A stretch of 64,000 nucleotides of DNA. Origin: Anaerolineales bacterium. GTDB taxonomy: Bacteria; Chloroflexota; Anaerolineae; Anaerolineales; Villigracilaceae. Of this stretch, positions 20,634 through 30,100 are shown in pieces. The stretch covers positions 62,001 through 126,000 of the forward strand of contig JADLBX010000024.1 of NCBI GenBank assembly GCA_020847435.1, read 5' to 3'. Each line of letters begins with the position of its first letter. The first letter of the stretch is position 1. The notes beneath the pieces are model-generated. The model did no database searches and was not told the origin of the DNA. It saw nothing but the letters and a program-made list of their open reading frames with translations. The translations under genes and the position numbers were made by a program.

Positions 20634-23600
20634 TTGGTCGCTTTTCCGCTTTTCTTTTGTTTAAGTTCGTCGAGTTCTGCCAGTAACAACGCCTCTGCTT
20701 CTTCATCTGTCAAATCAGCGACCTCGGCAGACTGGATCTGTTTTATATCGAGGCTGACAGTTTCCACTTCAGCGAAGAGTCTGTTCAATAAATATTGCGT
20801 CAAAGCCTCGGGGGTTGGATAGTCGAAAGCCAGCGTTGCCGGTAACGCCTGCGCCAGAGGTAACCCTCTGCTGATTACATTCCGCAACTCGACCGCCATT
20901 AGCGAATCCATACCCAACTCCTGGAAAGGCTGGCGTTGTTCCAACTGGAAATCGGATGGCAAGCCAAGGACACGGATCGCCTGCACACGAACGTGATTGA
21001 GAAGTAGGTTTTTCCGGCGACTTTCCGGCGCGCTTTCAAGCCGTTTCCATAAATCATCCCGTTCTGCTACAGGTTCGGTCACGGCTGGGGATGTGTCTGC
21101 CCTCAAGCTTCGGTTCAAGTCGGCATAGTAGGGTGAAGCAGCCTGCGTGGCAAATTGCGACCATTGGATTGGAATGACACCAACGTGTGCGCGCTGTAGA
21201 CCGATTAACTTCAAGAACAGTTCCGCTCCCTGCAACGGGGAGAGCGGTTCCACACCACGTTTGACCTGCCGCTCTATGACATCAGCCTTAGCCGCCATGC
21301 CCACTGCCTGCCACGGACCCCAGCCAATACTCAAGGCCGGCAATCCCAACGAACGGCGATACTGCGCCAACGCATCGAGATAGGCATTGGCAGCGGCGTA
21401 GTTCGCCTGCCCCATGGCGCCCAGGAAAGTCACCGCGGAAGAGAACAAGACAAAAAAATCAAGCGCCATTCCTCGGGTCAGTTCATGTAACAGCCAACTG
21501 CCCTGCACTTTGGGAGCAAACACCGTTGCAAACCGATCCCAGGATTGCCGCTGTAAAACGCCGTCATCCAAAACGCCCGCCGCATGGATCACACCTTTGA
21601 GCGCAGGCATCGTACGTCCGATCTCGGCAAAGAATTCGCTTATCTGCGATCGGTTCGAAATATCCGCCTGCATAATGCAGACATTGACGCCTGTATCGCG
21701 CAGACTCTGTATTCGGCTCTGTGCTTGCTCATTCCCTCCGCTACGCCCGACAAGCACAAGGTGACGCGCCCCAACATGCGCTAACTGCTCCGCAACCGTA
21801 AGTCCCATTCCGCCCAGTCCACCGGTAATCAGATATGTCGCGTCGCCGCGGATGGTCGGCAAAGGCGGCGTCTGCGCGACTACAAGTTTGCCTGTGTGAC
21901 GTCCCTGCGACATTGTACGGAAGGCTTCAGCAACCTCCGCAGCCGGGTAGACGCGCAAAGAAAGCGGTTGCAACTGACCCGATTCAACCAGCGGCATGAT
22001 TGCCTCGAACAAATCACCGATCAGGTCCGGGTTTTGTCGGGCTTCCTGCAAAAGATCGATCACTGCATACGATGCATGGGGGCGGACAGCGGTAAATTGT
22101 TCCCGGCTCCAAATGCCGCGTTTGCCAATCTCCAGAAAATATCCATCCCTGGCAAGGACCGAAATCGATTTGGGGATAAATTCATTGGCGAGTGAATTAA
22201 GCGCGATGTTCACACCTTTGCCATGCGTGATCTCCATGATCTGATCGGCGAACGTCAAAGTACGAGAGTCCAGCGCGTGTTGCACGCCCATGGATTTAAG
22301 CAACGCACGCTTTGCCGGGCTTCCTGCGGTGCCAAAAATTTCCGCGCCCGCCAGACGGGCAAGTTGCACAGCCGCCTGCCCTACACCTCCTGCCGCCGCG
22401 TGAATCAAAACCCGGTCGCCCGCCTTGATGTTAGCCAGTTTATGCAAAGCATAGTACGTTGTCAGAAATGCCGATGGGATGGTTGCGGCTTCGGCAAAGG
22501 TCATGTGAGACGGCTTGGAAATCGCCAGCCTGGCAGGCGTGGTCACATAAGAAGCAAAACTTCTCAATGCTACGGCAATGACCGGGTCGCCGACTCTGAA
22601 GCGGTCCACACCCGCGCCGATAGCGGAGACTACACCCGCACACTCTGACCCAAGATCACCCCCACCCGGATACATCCCCAACGCATTCAAAACATCACGG
22701 AACCCAATACCGGTCGCATGGATTTGGATCTCCACTTCACCGGGTGCGGGCGCTTTGCGAGTTAGCTTCCGATATTCCAGGCTTTCTAAAACGCCGGCTT
22801 CACGGCTGACGAGTTCAACCGGTTGCGCCCGATCACTCTCAGATGCTTGCACTCGTTCCAGCCGGGCTACAAAACGTTCCGCACTGCGGAAGGCAACCTG
22901 ATCCTCAGAACTGAGAGCGCTGATTTCCTTCCATAAATTGTTCGCCTGCTCTTCCTGCGAAATCAGTACATCCGGGTCCAAATCAACAAGGCGACATGAA
23001 ATCTCCGGGTGTTCCAGAGAAATGATCTTAGACAGACCCCATAGGGTGGCTTGGGATGGCGTAGTCACAGGACCCCGAACGGCTTGTGTACCTCGGGTAG
23101 CGATCCAGACCGGCGCGCTTCTGCCAGAGGCGAACAGCGCCTGAGCAAGATACAGTAAACCACCGCAAAGTGCAGACTGCATATCCAATCTATCGAAACC
23201 TCGGTTCAACGCCCACAAGTAGACAATCCCTTTACAAACTTCACCCGGCTGTAGAAGTTTGTGAAAATCATCCGCACAAACAGGGTCAATTTCAAAACAA
23301 TCCTGTTCGGTCTGAATGAATTTCCCGCCAGGCTTAACAACTCGCACGGATCGATCCCGCGCGCGCAGCCGCTCCGCAACTTCATTGCCGAGACCATCCG
23401 CCTCACAAAATACCAGCCAGGTTCCAGCGCTATTGAGGAATTCCGTCTGGGACGGCGCATCGTCCACTTTCTGCCACACAGTTTCATACAACCATGACTT
23501 CGTATTGAGACCCGTAGATTCTCTGACAGAAAACCCTTCCAGAGATATTAGCAGGCGACCTTCATCATCAAGAAGTTCAAGGTTCGATGTCACCACAGCC

Positions 23601-26600
23601 TGACTCGGTTGTTCCATCGTCTGCAAAGTTACATGACTCCAGAAAGCAGGCGGCAAACTGTCATGGATTTCAATCGAGCCGATACTCATGGGAAGATACA
23701 TCTTATTCGGATCGGGAATCAGGATTGCAGCCGCCTGTAGCGCGGCATCGAGCATAGCCGGATGGAAATGATGGGCGGAGAGTCCGGTGGAAATCTTTTC
23801 CGGCGTTTCGATACGCGCCAACGACTCGTTCTTTCCCAGTTGCAGATGGACCAGCCCACGAAAGGCGCTCCCAAAACCTATGCCTCTTGAGGCTGTCTTT
23901 TGATAGTGAGCCTCTCCGCTGACCGCATGATCGCAACGCGCCTGAATAGTTGACAGTTCAACGAATTCTTCAACAGCAGAATCACGCAGTGAAATCACGG
24001 CGCTTGCATGCTTCTGCCATTGACTCGTCTCTTGGTCCCGACTGTACACCTGGCAGTTGAATCGATCTCCCTCAGCGCGACTTACAACTGTCTGGACTGT
24101 TACTACTTCATCGATAGATAACGGCAGTGCGGCGTAGAACACGATGTCTTCTGCTCGCACTCTCTGCGGCGTTGCGCCATGTACATGCTTTGCGGCAGTG
24201 ACCATCATCTCCAGATAAGCAGTCGCCGGCAGAATTACCCGTCCTTGAACTGTATGATCTTCCAGGAAAGCGGGCTCACCGGCAGTTAACTCGTTCTCGA
24301 AAATAACATCCTGTCCTGCCGTTTGTAGTTGCTTTCCCAATAAAGGGTGGAGCAGATTTGCATCCTGCACCGGGCGTTTCTTTGAAGACGGCTTGATCCA
24401 GTAACTTTGACGCTGGAAAGGATAGGAGGGCAAGCGCACAACTTCGCGGGGATAATTCTTATCGAACGCTTGCCAATCTACGCTTACTCCATGAACGTGC
24501 AACGACCCCAGACTTTTTAGCAGGATGGACAAATCATTACGTCCCTCCCGCAACGATGGCAGCCAGACACATAGCTCGTCATTTAATGACCGTTGTCCCA
24601 TCCCGATCAGTGTGGCGCTGGGTCCCACTTCAAGGAAGAGGCGCACACCCTGCCTGTAGAGCGTTTCTATACCCGCAGAAAAACAGACTGCCTGGCGCGT
24701 ATGCTGCACCCAGTAATCGGCATTGGGCGCTTCATGATCCTTGAAGAAATCGCCGGTCAAATTCGACACCAGCAGAATCTGCGGCGCACGGAATTGGATC
24801 TCACGGGCGACCTTCTTCAGCGAAGCCAGCATGGGTTCCATCAACGAGGAATGGAAGGCATGTGAAACTTCGAGGCGGCGGGATTTTATTCCCTGTTCCT
24901 GTAAGCGCAAGCAGATCGCATCTACGGCATTTTTCCTGCCCGAGATCACGATGTTGTCCGGTCCGTTGATCGCGGCGATGGATACTTCCGCTCCATATTC
25001 TGAGATTACAGATTTTACTTGTACCTCGCCGGAAAAGATGGCAGCCATGCTCCCATCCATAGGCAACGCCTGCATCAATCGTCCGCGCTCGGCAATAAGT
25101 TTCAAACCGTCTTCCAGGCTAAATACGCCTGCCAGACAGGCAGCCACATATTCGCCGACGCTGTGCCCCATCACAGCGGAAGGGATGACGCCCCACGATT
25201 GCCATAACCGGGCAAGAGAATACTCGAGCGCAAACAGCGCCGGTTGAGTGAAGACAGTTTGGTCCAGCAAGGGTTGCTGTTCATGCTGGTTTTTCGAAGG
25301 CGGATAAAGTACGTCGAGGAGAGGTTTCTCCAAGCGTTCATGCAGAATTCGAGCGCATTCATCCAGCGTCTCGCGGAACACGGGTTCGGTTTCATATAAG
25401 TTGCGCGCCATGCCGGCGTATTGCGAACCTTGCCCGGTAAAAAGGAATGCCACCTTGGCTGGCGATTTATCAACCAGTTGATGAGCAACCAGGTTTGGGA
25501 CAGCCTGACTATGGACAAACCGATTCAGATCCTCACGCAGTTGAGACGCCGTCTCAGCGACGATTGCCAGCCGCTCGCTGAAATGAGCGCGCCGTGTGTT
25601 CGCGGTAAAGCATACATCGCCAGGCGGGATATCCGGATGTTCCTCAAAGAAAACTGCGTAACGCCGCGCCAATTCCGTCAATGCCGCGCTATTTTTTGCC
25701 GAGAGTGTCAGAACATGGAAAGAGCGATCGGGTAAATCCGAATGGGGCGAACTTTCGCGTGCGGGCGCCGGTGCAAGGACGATGTGGGCATTTGTGCCAG
25801 ACGCGCCGAAACTGCTAACTCCCGCAATGCGATCCGCTCCAGTCCATGGCACACGCTGTGTGGGAATGATCGCCGGCACGTTTTCCCAATCGATGAAAGG
25901 CGAAGGAGTTTGCAAATGCAGGTGAGGCGGAATCTCCTCATGTTGCAGGGCAAGCACGGTCTTGATCAGTCCCGCCACGCCAGAGGCCGATTCAGCGTGA
26001 CCGATATTCGTTTTAACGGAACCCAGCCAAAACTTCGAATGAGCCGGTCTTCCCTCTTTGAGGACAGCCGCCAAGGCGCGAACTTCGATCGGGTCGCCCA
26101 GCGCTGTGCCTGTCCCATGCGCTTCAATATATTGCACCTGAGCCGGCTGGACTCCCGCGTTCTTTAGAGCAGATCGGATCAACGCCTCCTGCGCGTGCTT
26201 GTTCGGGACGGTTAATCCACTGCTGAAGCCGCCGTGATTCACCGCCGAACCTTGAATCACTGCCAAAACAGAATCGCCGTCAGCAAGCGCGTCTGATAAA
26301 CGCTTGAGAACGACAACACCGCATCCTTCACTGCGGACAAAGCCATCGGCGCGCGCATCGAAGGTTTTGCAACGTCCATCGCGCGCAAGCATGTTGGCTT
26401 TAGAGGCGCTGATCGAATATTCTGGCGACAGGATTAAATTCACGCCGCCCGAAAGCGCCAGATCGCACTCGCGGGCGCGCAGACTTTGACAAGCCAGGTG
26501 AACAGCGACTAACGAGGACGCGCAGGCGGTATCCAGGGACATGGTCGGACCGTGAAAACCCAAAGAATAGGAAAGTCGTCCGGCAACACCGTTCAAAGTG

Positions 26601-27151
26601 TTACCTGTCAGCCGATATGCATCGATCTGGCTTGGTTCCAGTCGTGAATTCTGCAGAGTCAGGTAATCATTCGTTGTAACGCCGACAAACACACCCGTCT
26701 GGCTTCCGCCGAGAGCTGCAGGGTCCTGATTGGCATGTTCGAGAGCATTCCAACTAACCTCCAGCAATAAACGCTGCTGAGGGTCCATACTAATCGCTTC
26801 ACGCGGCGAAACGCCGAAGAAATGGGCATCGAACTGATCGACACCGCGGAGAAATCCGCCCCAGCGTGTGGAAATCTTTCCCGGAGATTGCGGGTCAGAA
26901 TCGTAGTATGAATTTACATCCCATCGTTCGGGGGGAATCTCTGTGATCGCATCTACGCCGTTGACCAGCATTTGCCAAAACGATTCTGGATCGTTAGCGT
27001 TGCCGGGATACCGGCATCCTATACCGATCACCGCGATGGGTTCGGTCTGAGCCTGTTTGAGCGTTTCCACCTGGCTCCGCAATTTTTGGATGGCTGACAG
27101 GGCGCTTTTCAGGCGTTCCTGATATTCTCGTAACTCTGATGCCGAATCCAT
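20630..27151 (-). CDS. Type I polyketide synthase module C: KS-AT-DH-ER-KR-ACP
   Basis: A fully reducing single module of 2,173 aa. An N-terminal helix (1-36) precedes KS ~37-460 (Cys210 in the slightly unusual DTACASS, His345, His385), AT ~565-860 (Ser664 in GHSVGEY, malonyl-type HAFHS), DH ~935-1210 (His966 in DHTVQGRVILP, Asp1135), ER ~1450-1760 (AAAGGVGQAAVQLA), KR ~1770-1955 (TGGLGGMG, LDD B-type, NYAAAN with the catalytic Tyr) and ACP (GMDSL, Ser2083). All catalytic residues are present, so a saturated two-carbon extension is expected. ATG 27151 directly abuts the TAA of module B, and AAGGG sits six bases before the ATG. The C-terminal helix LTDEEAEALLLAEL is the presumed docking element for module D. 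Confidence 0.96.
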   Translation of the reverse strand: MDSASELREYQERLKSALSAIQKLRSQVETLKQAQTEPIAVIGIGCRYPGNANDPESFWQMLVNGVDAITEIPPERWDVNSYYDSDPQSPGKISTRWGGFLRGVDQFDAHFFGVSPREAISMDPQQRLLLEVSWNALEHANQDPAALGGSQTGVFVGVTTNDYLTLQNSRLEPSQIDAYRLTGNTLNGVAGRLSYSLGFHGPTMSLDTACASSLVAVHLACQSLRARECDLALSGGVNLILSPEYSISASKANMLARDGRCKTFDARADGFVRSEGCGVVVLKRLSDALADGDSVLAVIQGSAVNHGGFSSGLTVPNKHAQEALIRSALKNAGVQPAQVQYIEAHGTGTALGDPIEVRALAAVLKEGRPAHSKFWLGSVKTNIGHAESASGVAGLIKTVLALQHEEIPPHLHLQTPSPFIDWENVPAIIPTQRVPWTGADRIAGVSSFGASGTNAHIVLAPAPARESSPHSDLPDRSFHVLTLSAKNSAALTELARRYAVFFEEHPDIPPGDVCFTANTRRAHFSERLAIVAETASQLREDLNRFVHSQAVPNLVAHQLVDKSPAKVAFLFTGQGSQYAGMARNLYETEPVFRETLDECARILHERLEKPLLDVLYPPSKNQHEQQPLLDQTVFTQPALFALEYSLARLWQSWGVIPSAVMGHSVGEYVAACLAGVFSLEDGLKLIAERGRLMQALPMDGSMAAIFSGEVQVKSVISEYGAEVSIAAINGPDNIVISGRKNAVDAICLRLQEQGIKSRRLEVSHAFHSSLMEPMLASLKKVAREIQFRAPQILLVSNLTGDFFKDHEAPNADYWVQHTRQAVCFSAGIETLYRQGVRLFLEVGPSATLIGMGQRSLNDELCVWLPSLREGRNDLSILLKSLGSLHVHGVSVDWQAFDKNYPREVVRLPSYPFQRQSYWIKPSSKKRPVQDANLLHPLLGKQLQTAGQDVIFENELTAGEPAFLEDHTVQGRVILPATAYLEMMVTAAKHVHGATPQRVRAEDIVFYAALPLSIDEVVTVQTVVSRAEGDRFNCQVYSRDQETSQWQKHASAVISLRDSAVEEFVELSTIQARCDHAVSGEAHYQKTASRGIGFGSAFRGLVHLQLGKNESLARIETPEKISTGLSAHHFHPAMLDAALQAAAILIPDPNKMYLPMSIGSIEIHDSLPPAFWSHVTLQTMEQPSQAVVTSNLELLDDEGRLLISLEGFSVRESTGLNTKSWLYETVWQKVDDAPSQTEFLNSAGTWLVFCEADGLGNEVAERLRARDRSVRVVKPGGKFIQTEQDCFEIDPVCADDFHKLLQPGEVCKGIVYLWALNRGFDRLDMQSALCGGLLYLAQALFASGRSAPVWIATRGTQAVRGPVTTPSQATLWGLSKIISLEHPEISCRLVDLDPDVLISQEEQANNLWKEISALSSEDQVAFRSAERFVARLERVQASESDRAQPVELVSREAGVLESLEYRKLTRKAPAPGEVEIQIHATGIGFRDVLNALGMYPGGGDLGSECAGVVSAIGAGVDRFRVGDPVIAVALRSFASYVTTPARLAISKPSHMTFAEAATIPSAFLTTYYALHKLANIKAGDRVLIHAAAGGVGQAAVQLARLAGAEIFGTAGSPAKRALLKSMGVQHALDSRTLTFADQIMEITHGKGVNIALNSLANEFIPKSISVLARDGYFLEIGKRGIWSREQFTAVRPHASYAVIDLLQEARQNPDLIGDLFEAIMPLVESGQLQPLSLRVYPAAEVAEAFRTMSQGRHTGKLVVAQTPPLPTIRGDATYLITGGLGGMGLTVAEQLAHVGARHLVLVGRSGGNEQAQSRIQSLRDTGVNVCIMQADISNRSQISEFFAEIGRTMPALKGVIHAAGVLDDGVLQRQSWDRFATVFAPKVQGSWLLHELTRGMALDFFVLFSSAVTFLGAMGQANYAAANAYLDALAQYRRSLGLPALSIGWGPWQAVGMAAKADVIERQVKRGVEPLSPLQGAELFLKLIGLQRAHVGVIPIQWSQFATQAASPYYADLNRSLRADTSPAVTEPVAERDDLWKRLESAPESRRKNLLLNHVRVQAIRVLGLPSDFQLEQRQPFQELGMDSLMAVELRNVISRGLPLAQALPATLAFDYPTPEALTQYLLNRLFAEVETVSLDIKQIQSAEVADLTDEEAEALLLAELDELKQKKSGKATK

Positions 27152-30100
27152 TTATTTCCCTTCCGTCAATTTGTCGATCCCAGAAAGTTCATCATCAAGC
27201 AGGGCAAACAACTCATCCTTAGAAAGGTCTTTAAGCTTTGCCTCACTCTTCTGCTCTGCGCCATTGTTTATCCCACCATCAGATTTAGGCGTTGAAATGG
27301 TTGTGACCTCGCCTGCAAATATCTCGCGAACAAGAAAATCTGCCAGCGACTCCACAGTCGGATATTCAAAAGCAACTGTGGGTGGCAGGCGGCATAAGAA
27401 CAACTTTTCGAGACTGTTGCGAAGACGCACAGTAGTGATTGAGTCCATACCCATTCTAAAGAAGCCTTGTTGGGGATCAAGTGTGTCTACCGATTCCAAG
27501 CCAAGTACTCTGGCAACCTCCTTTTGAACGTGCGCGAGCACAACAACCCGTCGTTCAATGTGTGATATATGCTTAAGGCGCTGTACCATTTCATAAGCGG
27601 ACTGATCCACAGCAGAATCATGCGATGCAACCTGTTCATTTACGGTGATGTATTCCAGCAGAGGCTGTTTTTGCCTGGCTTCATAGATCGGCTTGAATTT
27701 CTCCCACTCAACAGAGGCAACAATCGCCTGGGCAAGATTGGTTCCCATCAAAAATTTCAAGGCAGCGAGTCCTTGTTTAGTAGACATCTGGTTCAGTCCA
27801 ACCGTCGTCGTTGTCTCCAGCAAAGAATTCATCGTATTGAATTGTTCAGTCGTAGACACTTGCGCCAAACGGATTTCCCATAAACCCCAGTTGACGCTCA
27901 GAGCAGGCAATCCACAGCGCTGACGATACTGCGCGAGCATATCGAGAAAATGGTTCGCGGCTGCATAATGAGACAGCCCGCGCGGTCCCCAAATCGAAGC
28001 GATCGAGGAGAACAAAACGAAAAAATCGATATTCTCAGCAGATTTGGTCAGTTCGTGAAGAATCCAAGATCCTGCGACTTTGGGACGCAATACTCGACTG
28101 AGTTGATCCGTATTCATATCTTCGATTAAGGAGAGTTCTTCCAGCCCCGCCACATGCAAGACACCGCGCAATGCTGGATGTTCCCGCTTCAATCTGCCAA
28201 ATAATTTTTCCATATCCGCGACCTTGGCGGAATCGGCCTTATACACAGAAATAGCAACGCCTTGCATTTCCATCTCTCGTAAAAATTCAATTCGTTTTCC
28301 ATCTACCGTTTCAGGCGGAACGAGATCCCACTCCTCTGCTGGCGGCAAGCCTGTTCTGCTGGTCAGCGCCACATGTTTTGCGCCCCGTTCAACCAGCCAG
28401 CGCGCGACCTCTAGCCCAAGCTTGCCGAGACCACCGGTGATCAAGTAAGAGGCATCGGAGCGGATTTGGAGAGAGTTGTATTCAGGCTTTTCTGTATCCC
28501 AACGCATAAGACGAGGCGCATAACGCACGCCATTTCGATAGGCGACCTGCCGTTCCTGATCAGCGGCGAAGAGCTCGGCAAGGATGCGGTTGGCGTCCTC
28601 CGACTGAAGCATTTCATTATCATCCAAGTCAATCATGCCGCCCCACAGATCAGGATGTTCCATGGCGATACCCCGCCCCAACCCCCACAACAGCGACTGT
28701 GCTACTTGGACCGAATCTGCCTGCGCGACAGGTTGCACGCCGCGCGTCACAACCCACACACGCGAAGTCGCGACCTGCTCCACAGACAGCAACGATTGGA
28801 CTAACTGTAAAAGACCGGCTGCAGTGACGGTCTGGCTTTGCATGAGCAGGTCGGCATCCAGTTCTTCATTGGATGGGGCATCCAATCCCCAAAGATACAA
28901 GATGCCATCGAGTTGTCCTGTTTCCGACCCTTGATTGATTGCGCGCGCTATTTCTGCCGGGTTTCCAGGCTCACAAGAAGCCAGAGTGCATGTACAACCT
29001 AGCGCTTCCATGCCCGCGGCAATTTCCTTCCCAAACCCAGCCTGATCGCCGAAGATTAGCCAGCGACTATTAGATTTGGCAACTATAGCGCTCACCTGTA
29101 GAGGCTTTGACTGCCATTCCAGTTTATACATCCAGTCCGCATCCACCTGTCCGATTTCAATCTCCCCATCAATCAGTTTGCTCCACGCGTCTGTATTGGC
29201 TTGCCGTTGATACAGTTCAAACAAGGCGGACATGGACTCACCACGGGTCAAAATCAACTGAAGAGTCGCGTCGCTACTTGCGTCGAGGGCAAGGGGAGCA
29301 TACGTGTGCGATTCTCTGATCAGATGGGTTTTCGGTCCAAAGACCGCATTGGCGCCCACGAACACCATGGCTGTCGTCACATCGTCAATTTTGTTCTCTT
29401 TCAAGTAGGCGCGGAATGCATTATCAATCTGCGTCTGCCAGACCGTACTCTTTGGCCAATGCGCGAGAGGCGGTAAACGCACGCCAAGCAAGGGACTTTC
29501 CTGAATGCCGAGAACCTGCCCGCCATCCCGTTTGGAAGGGGTTGCACGGTTCGCGCCTGACTCGACCCAATATCGCTGGCGATCCCATTGATATTTTGGC
29601 AGTGACGCCAGCCTTCCCCCACCGGGGTAGTGTTTCGTCCAGTCTATGGGATAGCCCAGTGTATAGAGCCTACCCAACGAACCCAGAAGCGCGCTCTGTT
29701 CTGCTTCTTCACGCAGTAACGATGGGAGTGTAGCGCCTTTCTTCTTCAGATGCTGGAGCGTCTCTTCGATCGCCGGCAACAGAATCGCATGTGGGCTGAT
29801 CTCAATGAATATCGTGTGGCCATCCTGCGCTAACCTCTCGATCGCCTTGGAAAAGAGCACGGGCTGTCTGAGATTATCTGCCCAGTACGATTCGTCAAAA
29901 GAGGAATTGCCGCTACGGCGCCCTTCGACCGTGGAGTAAAAAGGAATGTCGGCAGGCTTCGATTGCAGACCATCGAGTTCCTTGAGAAGCTCAGGCAGCA
30001 ACGGATCCATTTGCGGACTGTGAGAAGCCACATCCACCTTGACTGGTCGATAGAAGATATTTTTCGCCCCCAACTCCTCAAATAACCTGTCCATTGTTGC

